From NCBI GenBank assembly GCA_019421345.1, contig JAHZFL010000003.1:209716-273715 (forward strand): a stretch of 64,000 bases of DNA. Reading direction: 5' to 3'. This DNA comes from Roseburia sp. (GTDB lineage: Bacteria; Bacillota; Clostridia; Lachnospirales; Lachnospiraceae). The position numbers were made by a program, and so were the translations under genes. Shown here in pieces: positions 46,355 to 54,295 of the stretch. A model generated the notes under the pieces. That model saw nothing but the letters and a program-made list of their open reading frames with translations. It was not told the DNA's origin and searched no databases. Every line of letters starts with the position of its first letter. Positions within the stretch are counted from its first letter, which is position 1.

Positions 46355-47371
46355 CTATGGCAAAGTGTATAAATCCGATCTTCCGATGTATGTCAATTTT
46401 CCGCACCTATTCGTTTCTCTTAATTTTCGTATTGTTTTTTTCGTTCTCTTTTCCAAACAATTTAGACATCCAGATACTTCCATTAACATATCTTCATAAG
46501 AAGAAGACTCTAATATTGGCTTGGCGGCATCCAAGTTACCTTCATAATATTCAAGAACATGTGAAATAAACACTCGCGCGAATAAATATGCATAATCTTT
46601 ATTAAGTAAGAAAAATTTTTCACAGCAATCATACAGAGAAAGCTCAAAAAAATCATCATTGATTGTATAGCCACGAATTAAATCATCATAATATTCTGCA
46701 ATACCTTCTTCTATAAATTTTAATTTTATAGACAAATTATAGTTACTAATTATATGAGTAAGTTCATGACCAGCATCATCATTTACATTTACATGAATTG
46801 TACATAACGCAGTATTTGCATAACTTAATCTATTTCCTATATCATCGACCCAACCTAAGAATACATAAATATCAATACTTTTCTTGCATTTATTCGGTAA
46901 ATATTTTGTTATTCTATAGTATGCATCCAAATACTTTCCAATAAATTGCTTCTTCATTTCTAATCCCAATTCATTTGAAAAATGAAAATTCATCTTTTGT
47001 CGATTTACAAAATCAAATTTAGTTAATTTCAAAGTCAACAACCACTCAAGTGCAAAATCAGAATATTCACCGTTCTGCTTTACTGATATTAATAAATTTG
47101 ATTTTGCTTCATCATATTGTCCGCTACCGAAGGCAACCAAACCCTTGTATCCGAATATTTTACTAGAATCTTCCCATAAAAATAAGTCTTCATTATATAT
47201 ATTAACAATTCGTGAAAATTCATCCCAATTTCCTGTCTCGAACAACGCATATATCAGATATCTGACCTCACATATTTCATACATAAGGTACATATCAAAA
47301 ATCTTACTATAATCTTTTTTCTCGTAATATTCTTTAAGTTTACTATCATACTTTTTAAAATTATTTTCCAT
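46355..47371 (-). CDS. TPR-like zinc metallopeptidase of the RiPP cluster
   Basis: A 338-residue protein that I do not recognise by name. Residues about 1-120 look like TPR-type helical repeats (KIFGYKGLVAFGSGQYDEAK). Residues 202-206 are HELTH, a zinc-binding HExxH, and FIEEGIAEYY (about 220-228) supplies the likely third ligand, the pattern of peptidase MA-like zincins. There is no signal peptide or membrane helix, so it should act in the cytoplasm. Between the radical SAM maturase (4 nt away) and the exporters, which lack their own peptidase, it is the best candidate to remove the leader peptide. The gene is very AT-rich. Confidence 0.7.
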   Translation of the reverse strand: MENNFKKYDSKLKEYYEKKDYSKIFDMYLMYEICEVRYLIYALFETGNWDEFSRIVNIYNEDLFLWEDSSKIFGYKGLVAFGSGQYDEAKSNLLISVKQNGEYSDFALEWLLTLKLTKFDFVNRQKMNFHFSNELGLEMKKQFIGKYLDAYYRITKYLPNKCKKSIDIYVFLGWVDDIGNRLSYANTALCTIHVNVNDDAGHELTHIISNYNLSIKLKFIEEGIAEYYDDLIRGYTINDDFFELSLYDCCEKFFLLNKDYAYLFARVFISHVLEYYEGNLDAAKPILESSSYEDMLMEVSGCLNCLEKRTKKTIRKLRETNRCGKLTYIGRSDLYTLP

Positions 47372-47375
47372 ATTC

Positions 47376-48653
47376 CTACTTTTTATAAAAAAAAGGCAAC
47401 GACGTTAAGTTAAACTCTGAACATAATCTTTGCTTGTACTCATTCGATATGCAATATGCAATACAACCACCAAGACAATCAGGCAACTGAGAACAATTTA
47501 AACATTTCTGCTCACCAAAACAATTAGCTGCCTTATACCAGTTAACTAATTGTTCTGAATCCAACTGCATTGTTCCATCCTCCAAAATTTTTCCAACTTT
47601 TCCCCATTTATTATTAGGATCCTTAATATTAAGACATTTCCAAAATGACAAATCTGAAGTAATATAGCCAAAATCTGCATCCGAACAAGCTTCGCAAGAT
47701 CTAGCAAAATATTGATTATACATTATACCATATCCGATAGACTCTGCGTAAGAAAGCAATTCAAAATAGTCACTTTCTGAATTAGAATTATCCCCTTCAA
47801 AGCATGACGTATCATAAATTTTTCTAAAAAAAACGCTGATTTTTTCTCGATATTGAGGACAAATCAAATTAAGACTTTCTTTTACATCTTGAATTTCAGC
47901 ATTTAGCAAATTAAATCTAAGAGTGAAATTATAATTCCAAAGTCTAAGATATGGTGCCACAATATCATTAATTACATGAATTAAATAATCAAAACTTCCT
48001 CTACCATCCTTAAACTTACGGGTTGAATCATGAGTGCGTTTACAACCATCCAATGTAATTTGAAGTGAATTACAATTATGTTTTTTTAATGATTCCATAA
48101 TATCTGACGTCAAAAGAGATCCATTTGTAATGATAGAACATGTATAACAAAAACCATGTTTTTTTGAAAGTTCTGATACATACTCCAAATAACCCAGCAT
48201 TTCATCAAAAAATAGCAATGGTTCTCCGCCGAACATATTTATATCAATATGCTTATAAAATTTAAAATTCTTTTCAGCATATTTTTTCAAAGTAGGAAAA
48301 TAATCAGGATTGATAGAACTATCACGATAAGGTTCTTCAAAGCAATATGGGCACGAAAAATTGCACGCCATTGAAGGCATTAATGCAATACTTAGGGTAT
48401 CTCGATTAAAATAACTTTTATTAAAAATGTATTGAAACTCCGCCACCTCATCTTTTTGATCTTCCACTACAAAACCATTTTGTATAAGATCAATATATTT
48501 TTCCTCATTAATGCTCTTAGTATTCAACTCGCTTACTGCCTTCTCAATTGTTGAAGCCTCACGAACTTTCAGAAAAGCTTTTGTTAACGAATTATAGATA
48601 ATGACTTTTTCACCAAATTTTCTAACAGAATTAAAACGACTTTGTTTATACAT
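47376..48653 (-). CDS. Radical SAM/SPASM peptide maturase
   Basis: A 425-residue radical SAM enzyme. The N-terminal 80 residues are PqqD/RRE-like (RFNSVRKFGEKVIIYNSLTK), the part that usually grips a leader peptide. The [4Fe-4S] motif CNFSCPYC has its cysteines at 97, 101 and 104, followed by MFGGEP. The C-terminal SPASM domain holds many cysteines, including CLNCSQLPDCLGGCIAYC, for two further clusters. Enzymes of this build make thioether or other cross-links in Cys-rich RiPPs. The gene lies 119 nt after the precursor and is very AT-rich. The exact cross-link is not predictable here. Confidence 0.9.
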   Translation of the reverse strand: MYKQSRFNSVRKFGEKVIIYNSLTKAFLKVREASTIEKAVSELNTKSINEEKYIDLIQNGFVVEDQKDEVAEFQYIFNKSYFNRDTLSIALMPSMACNFSCPYCFEEPYRDSSINPDYFPTLKKYAEKNFKFYKHIDINMFGGEPLLFFDEMLGYLEYVSELSKKHGFCYTCSIITNGSLLTSDIMESLKKHNCNSLQITLDGCKRTHDSTRKFKDGRGSFDYLIHVINDIVAPYLRLWNYNFTLRFNLLNAEIQDVKESLNLICPQYREKISVFFRKIYDTSCFEGDNSNSESDYFELLSYAESIGYGIMYNQYFARSCEACSDADFGYITSDLSFWKCLNIKDPNNKWGKVGKILEDGTMQLDSEQLVNWYKAANCFGEQKCLNCSQLPDCLGGCIAYCISNEYKQRLCSEFNLTSLPFFYKK

Positions 48654-48686
48654 ATATGCCCCCTATTATATTTTTGTAAAATATAT

Positions 48687-48744
48687 ATCCCCTTGTTGTT
48701 TTAGTGTTGTACATTTATTGAAACACCTCATACACCAAGGGGAT
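48687..48744 (-). terminator. Hairpin between precursor and maturase genes
   Basis: ATCCCCTTG and CAAGGGGAT form a 9-bp stem over a 40-nt loop that holds further pairing (GTGTT/AACAC). On the minus strand it is followed by ATATATATTTTAC. A leaky terminator or processing site here would give more precursor mRNA than maturase mRNA. Confidence 0.6.
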
Positions 48745-48772
48745 TTTCACCGTATAATACGTCAACTACATA

Positions 48773-48952
48773 TTAATATTTATAAATTAGGGGACCACCT
48801 CCTCCACAATTACCTGTACAAGTACACGCATCTAGTAAAGAAATAAATTTGGATTTACCCACATTAGAAGCGACTGTTTCAATTACTTGTTTTGTTGAAA
48901 AAGATGCTTTTTTGATTACTTCGTATTCTTTCTTTTTACTAAAGTCTTTCAT
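48773..48952 (-). CDS. Candidate RiPP precursor peptide
   Basis: A 59-residue open frame read directly from the sequence; it is too short for most gene callers. A strong ribosome site GAAAGGAG is 7 nt before the ATG at 48952, and a near-perfect promoter lies upstream. Residues 1-41 form a charged leader (MKDFSKKKEYEVIKKASFST at the start, SKFISLLD at the end), and residues 43-59 are a Cys/Gly-rich core, CTCTGNCGGGGPLIYKY, with cysteines at 43, 45 and 49. The pattern suits radical-SAM-modified sactipeptides or ranthipeptides. It lies directly before the maturase. I know of no named family for it. Confidence 0.82.
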   Translation of the reverse strand: MKDFSKKKEYEVIKKASFSTKQVIETVASNVGKSKFISLLDACTCTGNCGGGGPLIYKY

Positions 48953-48994
48953 GATGGTCTCCTTTCAATTAAAAAAATTTTGTACTTATAGCAA

Positions 48995-49023
48995 AGTATA
49001 TACAATAGTAGTTTCATTGTCAA
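48995..49023 (-). promoter_or_regulatory. Promoter for the RiPP precursor
   Basis: A near-consensus promoter on the minus strand: TTGACA (49018-49023), 17-nt spacer, TATACT (48995-49000), 42 nt before the precursor ATG. No repressor gene is in the cluster. Confidence 0.85.
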
Positions 49024-50160
49024 GAAAATTTTTGTATTTTATTACTAATTGATATTGTAAAAGTATAGTGATGTTGTAACATAATTTTTTACAACCCTAC
49101 TTCACGCATTTATAAAAAATATACAGAAAAGAGATTTGAAAATGGTGCAAAAAAGTTTATGACAAAAAATCCAAAGTTCAGCCTTTGAAAATTAGTATAA
49201 AGATGGGGTTTGAAGATGAAGAAAGAACTGACCATTAATAAAATACTCTCGGCGGCTGGAATAGGCATGCATAAGTTATCTGATTGGATTTGGGAACTGG
49301 TACTTAGATACCGATTAACCACTATGAGTGTTACAGAATACTCGTTTAAACTAGGAAAAGGAGTCTCTAGACGAGACAAGCGCTTTTTTGTCGCCGGCGT
49401 TCAGAAGTCTGATGTTAATATAACTAGTGTCCGGATAATGATTATGTTATCTAACCAAAATCCAAATAAACTTAGTTTTGAGTAATCCCAGATTTTTTCT
49501 CTGGCATCTTCTGTTTTTAAAGTACCAGTTAACTGTTTTGGAACTTGAATTTCATGTCATACTTCTATGCATCTAGTTCTTTGTTGAAACATTACAGATT
49601 CCCTACCCTCCTGAAAAGGTAGGTTCGGTTCACTGAATAAATTTAAAAAAATTCAATTCCAGCATCGTTAGCTAGACTTTATGTTAAAAAAGAATTTTTT
49701 ACTGCAGTTTTTAATTTTCACTTTTGATTCGAAAGTTTTTCTCATGAAATCGCAATCATTTAGGTCTATAGATTGTTTTTATCATTCTTTGTTAAAGTGG
49801 CTGTGCGATTGTAGATTCTGGCTTTTGATTCTCTATACAAAGCGGCAACACTTTTTTAAGAGTTGCCTCCTTCTATACTAAGACAAACTAGTTATAAATC
49901 ATCGAACAGAAAAATCAACTTTCCAATACCTTTATTATGCTCTGTATAATGCATCTAAATATGTTTATCTATATAACCTACTCCTACTATAATCTCCACA
50001 CATTTATATTTGCACAATGTACTAATGATCTACTGATCTCTCTTACGTCTTCTTTAATTTTGCCATATAGTATCATCTTCCGGTATTTCGGTATGAATAC
50101 TATGTAGTATTGGCATTTCCAACAAGTATGTGACATGCTTTTATTGTCTATCCGAACCAA
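49024..50160. other. AT-rich tract without a supported gene
   Basis: This stretch has no open frame with a recognised product. The longest, a 91-residue frame on the plus strand (49210-49485, MKMKKELTINKILSAAGIGM...), has an ATG but no clear Shine-Dalgarno or family match; it may be the remains of a lost gene. A short hairpin CCTACC/GGTAGG occurs near 49595-49622. The sequence is AT-rich and probably arrived with the RiPP cluster. Confidence 0.55.
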
Positions 50161-50215
50161 CTGCTATGTTATATTGAGTTTGGCTTACAACGCCATTCTC
50201 AATATAACATAGCAG
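50161..50215 (+). repeat. Long perfect inverted repeat
   Basis: CTGCTATGTTATATTGAG (50161-50178) is repeated inverted at 50198-50215 (18 bp, perfect), and TGGC/GCCA inside the loop pairs as well. TTTTCTTATTG follows on the plus strand. It could be a plus-strand terminator, or the end of a small mobile or lost element; no target duplication was found by eye. Confidence 0.6.
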
Positions 50216-50534
50216 TTTTCTTATTGATACCCTCACTGTTTCCACCTACACTATTCTACCCAGCATAGTTATGCGAATAGTCTTTTCCTTTAACTTTGAA
50301 TTTAAATATTTCCTTTGAAAGCGCCTAAAAAGCTACTCTTTTATCATACAGCTTTCAAAATTCCAAAAATTATCCCTGATTTTTTCTATCTAATATGCAT
50401 TTTTTAAATTTATTAAAAAAGCTAATTTTTGACTTAATTTAATAGTTAGTCTCTCTTTTTAAAGAGCTTTTCGTATATGAAATACAGTAAAACATGTTCT
50501 ATAAAACCTCTAAATCCCGACTCTCACACGGCAT
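50216..50534. other. AT-rich tract before the secreted InlB-repeat gene
   Basis: About 320 nt of AT-rich sequence with poly-T and poly-A runs and no open frame of interest. It is the 3' flank of the minus-strand InlB-repeat gene. No terminator was recognised in it. Confidence 0.5.
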
Positions 50535-51845
50535 TTACCAGATCGACGCAACGGCAACCTCAAGCACCTTATCAAGCGGTGCGCGCGCCCGTCCGTTTCC
50601 GTCTGTTCCTTCAAAATATTTTCGGCTCGCAGACTCAAAAATAACATAAATATGTTCATCTGCGATCGCAATCTGTTCCGCACACGGCGGCATCTCTACA
50701 TTCATGGTCGGCTCATTCGGACTCTGCGTCAAGGTCAGCAGCGACGCGTACACCTTCAAATAAGAGGAATTATTCCGCCCGTAAGATGTACTCAGATAGA
50801 CCGTTCCGTCTGCGTCAAAGGCAATGCCCTGCACCTTGCTGGGAATCCGAAAGCTGTTTACGGAGGAAAGCTGATTGCTTTTTTCATCGTAGCTGTAAGA
50901 ACGCATCTGGGAATCCAAAATCTTCGTATGAGTCGCTACCCAGATTCTTCCTCCATAGCAGGTAATGCTTGACGGTATGTTTTTGAGGCGATACTCATCC
51001 GTCATTTCCGAAATGTCGACACAGCGGCGGTCGGATCTTTTTGCCATAGATCGGATGGTAGTATATGGAATGCGTTCCAACGTCTTAGCGCTTGAATGGC
51101 AGACCCAAACATTGTCTCCGTCAAAGGCAATGCCGCCGAGATGACTGTCCTCCCTCATGCGGAGCGTCACGAGATATTCTCCGCTGCTGCGGTCAAATAC
51201 CATCAAAGAACCGCTGCTTTGTGCCTCCTCTGCATAGGCGGTCATCAGGATATAGTCAGGCGTAAAGCAAAGTCCCTGCATACACTGTGCATCGCTGCTG
51301 ATCATAGCCTCAAGATAATCACGCTCTCTCGTGGATGGCATACCCGGAATAACAAGATCGTCTAAAAAGTCATACTGACAGTCTCTTAATTCCTTATGAT
51401 TTCTTCCCTCAATCGCACCCGACCGATAGGTGTACATCTCAACATTATAATAATTATCAATTTCCTTGGTCCACTTTGCAAAAAGGACCATATTTTTAGC
51501 AATGCTCTGATCGATCCGTGTGATCTTGTCTGTACATGCACGATCAGTATACCATCCCGCAAAATTATAGCCCTCGCGCTCCGGAATGCTTAAAGTGTAC
51601 GGCAGATCCTCCTTTGCAATGATAAACGGATTCTTATTTCCCGTTCCGCCGTTTAATGCATAGGCAAGATGTATCTCCTCCAAGTCCGCAAAAGAGATGG
51701 CGGTCTTTTTTACCATATCCATATTTTCCAGCTTATTCATTGCCTCCGTTCGAATTTCCAGCGCATAAACCCGAAGCATCTGCGGCTCATTGAAAAGGAG
51801 GGTAAATACAAATATTACAAGAAATAGTTTTCTGTGCAAGCTCAT
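50535..51845 (-). CDS. Secreted InlB B-repeat protein with beta-propeller-like region
   Basis: A 436-residue protein with a signal peptide (LFLVIFVFTLLF), then at residues about 70-130 one InlB B-repeat/Flg_new unit (IPEREGYNFAGWYTDRACTD). The rest, about 160-430, shows repeated strand patterns (GGIAFDGDNVWVCHSS, GGRIWVATHT, QGIAFDADGTVYLSTS) that resemble a beta-propeller. It has no LPXTG anchor. The role is unknown; such proteins bind surfaces or ligands. GC content returns to the local average here, so it probably belongs to the old chromosome. Confidence 0.8.
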   Translation of the reverse strand: MSLHRKLFLVIFVFTLLFNEPQMLRVYALEIRTEAMNKLENMDMVKKTAISFADLEEIHLAYALNGGTGNKNPFIIAKEDLPYTLSIPEREGYNFAGWYTDRACTDKITRIDQSIAKNMVLFAKWTKEIDNYYNVEMYTYRSGAIEGRNHKELRDCQYDFLDDLVIPGMPSTRERDYLEAMISSDAQCMQGLCFTPDYILMTAYAEEAQSSGSLMVFDRSSGEYLVTLRMREDSHLGGIAFDGDNVWVCHSSAKTLERIPYTTIRSMAKRSDRRCVDISEMTDEYRLKNIPSSITCYGGRIWVATHTKILDSQMRSYSYDEKSNQLSSVNSFRIPSKVQGIAFDADGTVYLSTSYGRNNSSYLKVYASLLTLTQSPNEPTMNVEMPPCAEQIAIADEHIYVIFESASRKYFEGTDGNGRARAPLDKVLEVAVASIW

Positions 51846-51893
51846 GTATTTCCCTCCTCTCCGTGTACTGTAAAATAATCTTAGCCCTTGTTT

Positions 51894-53984
51894 CTAGTCT
51901 TCCATATTTTCAAGCTTTGATGCCCGTGCCTCAACTTCCTTTTGCTGGATGTCTAAAGGCGCCTGCTCATATCTTGCAAATTCATAAGAAAATGTACCGT
52001 TTCCTCCTGTCATAGACCGTAAATCCGTATTGTAGCCATAGAGCTCCATATAAGGAATGTCCGCCAGAATCTCCTGATAACCGCCGTTTACCGGGTTCAT
52101 GCCAAGCACCCTGCCGCGCCGTCTGTTCAGATCTCCCATAATTTCACCGGTATATCTGTCCGGTACGCAGACCTTTAAGGCTGCAATCGGCTCTAACAAA
52201 ACAGGAGAAGCCTCAAGAAAGCCTTTTTTAAACGCCTGCACGGCAGCAACCTTAAATGCCATCTCAGAAGAATCTACCGGATGATAGGAGCCGTCATAGA
52301 GCACTGCCTTAACGCCGACAACCGGATAAGCTGCCATTGGACCTTTCAAAACAGCTTCCGCAATTCCCTTTTCCACTGCCGGAAAATAATTTTTTGGAAC
52401 AGCACCTCCAACCACACACTGCTCAAAGACATATGGCTTCTGCAAATCTCCGGACGGCTCAAACGTCATTTTGACGTGACCGTACTGCCCGTGACCGCCC
52501 GATTGCTTTTTATATTTATATTCTACATCCGACTTTTTTCGGATCGTCTCGCGGAATGCAACCTTTGGTCTGCTCAATTCTATCGCAACCTTATAGCGGT
52601 CAAACAGCTTGCTTGCAGCAACCTCCAGATGCTGGTCGCCCATACCATATAAAAGCGTCTGCCCGTTCTCTGTATCTGTGACTGCCTTTAAGGTCAAATC
52701 CTCCATCATCAGCTTTTGCAGCGCCTGAGAAATCTTATCCTCATCGCCCTTATTTTTTGCCTTATACCTTTGACAGGTATAGGGTGTGGAGATTGTCGTG
52801 CGAATATACAAAATAGGATTTGATTTTGTGGAAAGCGAATCGGTCGTTGCTGCCGAGGACAGCTTTGCAAGCGCTCCGATGTCTCCCGCATGAAGCTCCT
52901 TTACCTCCTCCGGCTTGCTGCCGCGCATGACATAAAGCTTTCCGATTTTTTCCTCCGCATCCTTATGATGATTAAACAAAATATCATCTGTCTTTAAGAC
53001 CCCGGAATTGACCTTGATCAGTGAATATTTTCCGATAAACGGGTCTGCGATCGTCTTCCAGATATATGCAGACTTCGGTTTTGCAAAATCATAATCGGCA
53101 TTGTAAACGTCGTTTGTTTTTGCGTTGATGCCGGTACAACTGCGCTTCTCGGGACTTGGAAGATATTTTACGATGTCTACCATCAATGTATACATGCCAC
53201 GCGCCAATAGATTGGAACCCATTAGGACAGGAACCATACTGCCGTCTGCCACATTGACACGGAGCGCCTGACGGATCTCATCCTCGGAAAACTCCTCGCC
53301 GTTAAAATAGCGCTCCATAAATTCCTCGCTCGTCTCGGCTACCGCCTCCAGCAGAGCTTCCCGGCAGAGCTTTAGATTTTCCATCGAATAATCGGGTATT
53401 TCTGTTTTTTCTACCTCGCGGTTCTCCTTCCAGCGCTTTGCACGCTGCTGCAGCACATTGACATAGCCCACAAACGCACCGTTCTCACGGATTGGCAGAT
53501 GAAACGGAGCGATGCGCTTTCCGTACAGCTCCTGCAAGTCCGTGACAACCTGCCGGAAGCTCGCTTCGTCAATATCCATATCGGTCACAAATACCATGCG
53601 CGGCAGCTTATATTTTTCACAAAGCTCCCACGCCTTGCGTGTGCCGACTTCAATCCCAGCCTTGCCGGAAACAACGATAATCGCGGCATCGGCTGCGCTG
53701 ACAGCCTCCTCCGTCTCGCCGACAAAGTCAAAATAGCCCGGTGTATCAAGAATATTCAGCTTTGTATCGCCCCAGATGATCGGAACGACCGAGGTTTGGA
53801 TCGAGAAAAGGCGTTTTGTCTCCTCCTTATCATAATCACTGATGGTATTCCCGTCCTCCACCTTTCCCATACGCGTCGTCATGCCGGAAAGATAAGCCAT
53901 CGCCTCCACAAGGCTTGTTTTGCCGCATCCGCCGTGTCCAAGTAAAACTACATTACGAATCTTGTCTGTTGTGTAAACATGCAT
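51894..53984 (-). CDS. EF-G-2-type (FusA2-like) translational GTPase
   Basis: About 696 residues; the start at 53984 (ATG, AAGGAGGG 7 nt upstream) is preferred to a TTG two codons before. It matches EF-G-2 of the Thermus type throughout the five domains, for example GQYGHVKMTFEP, GSYHPVDSSEMAF and RRRGRVLGMNP. G1 (GHGGCGKTSL) is intact. In G3 the histidine of DTPGHVDF is tyrosine (DTPGYFDF), as in other EF-G-2 proteins. In G4 the NKxD is FVTDMD. EF-G-2 function is unsettled; it is not the main translocase. Confidence 0.87.
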   Translation of the reverse strand: MHVYTTDKIRNVVLLGHGGCGKTSLVEAMAYLSGMTTRMGKVEDGNTISDYDKEETKRLFSIQTSVVPIIWGDTKLNILDTPGYFDFVGETEEAVSAADAAIIVVSGKAGIEVGTRKAWELCEKYKLPRMVFVTDMDIDEASFRQVVTDLQELYGKRIAPFHLPIRENGAFVGYVNVLQQRAKRWKENREVEKTEIPDYSMENLKLCREALLEAVAETSEEFMERYFNGEEFSEDEIRQALRVNVADGSMVPVLMGSNLLARGMYTLMVDIVKYLPSPEKRSCTGINAKTNDVYNADYDFAKPKSAYIWKTIADPFIGKYSLIKVNSGVLKTDDILFNHHKDAEEKIGKLYVMRGSKPEEVKELHAGDIGALAKLSSAATTDSLSTKSNPILYIRTTISTPYTCQRYKAKNKGDEDKISQALQKLMMEDLTLKAVTDTENGQTLLYGMGDQHLEVAASKLFDRYKVAIELSRPKVAFRETIRKKSDVEYKYKKQSGGHGQYGHVKMTFEPSGDLQKPYVFEQCVVGGAVPKNYFPAVEKGIAEAVLKGPMAAYPVVGVKAVLYDGSYHPVDSSEMAFKVAAVQAFKKGFLEASPVLLEPIAALKVCVPDRYTGEIMGDLNRRRGRVLGMNPVNGGYQEILADIPYMELYGYNTDLRSMTGGNGTFSYEFARYEQAPLDIQQKEVEARASKLENMED

Positions 53985-54027
53985 GTGCAAACCCTCCTTA
54001 TCCTGTGATCATACTTTGTATGGTTAT

Positions 54028-54056
54028 ATTCTACTAAATTTTCATGTTTATTACAA
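54028..54056 (-). promoter_or_regulatory. Promoter for the EF-G-2 gene
   Basis: TTGTAA (54051-54056), a 17-nt spacer and TAGAAT (54028-54033) on the minus strand, 43 nt before the start. Confidence 0.6.
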
Positions 54057-54199
54057 CTTATTTATTCAACTTTACCAGATAATTTATATTAACATATAGT
54101 TATATAGAGTATGTATATTTTTTGAATATTTCGACAATTTTTCCGCCTATCGTTTACATATTCGTTACAATTTTTCTTTTTCGCTTTTTTGCTTTGATG

Positions 54200-54227
54200 T
54201 TGATTTTTCGGACGGAAATGATATGAT
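54200..54227 (+). promoter_or_regulatory. Promoter for tyrA
   Basis: TTGATT (54200-54205), a 16-nt spacer and TATGAT (54222-54227). The expected transcription start, near 54234, is just before the hairpin repeat. Confidence 0.6.
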
Positions 54228-54239
54228 GATATAAACAAT

Positions 54240-54264
54240 GAGCGACACGCTTCGCGAGCCACTC
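54240..54264 (-). repeat. Dispersed hairpin repeat (tyrA leader, inverted)
   Basis: A copy of the 25-nt unit. Read on the minus strand the stem is intact (with G-U pairs), loop GAA and the conserved U-U mismatch; read on the plus strand, the direction of tyrA, several pairs break. The flank TTGACATAAGA is present as TTAACATAAGA. Here it is opposite to the gene, unlike at pepF and ptsI. Confidence 0.75.
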
Positions 54265-54295
54265 TTATGTTAAGCAAAGGACGGGAGAACAAACT

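Noticed and set aside
49110..49379. Minus-strand 89-residue open frame overlapping the plus-strand frame above
   Set aside because: No ribosome site or family match; probably chance in AT-rich sequence.
49210..49485. 91-residue plus-strand open frame in the AT-rich tract
   Set aside because: No family is recognised and no clear ribosome site is seen; it could be a remnant. It is described in the tract entry but not called as a gene.
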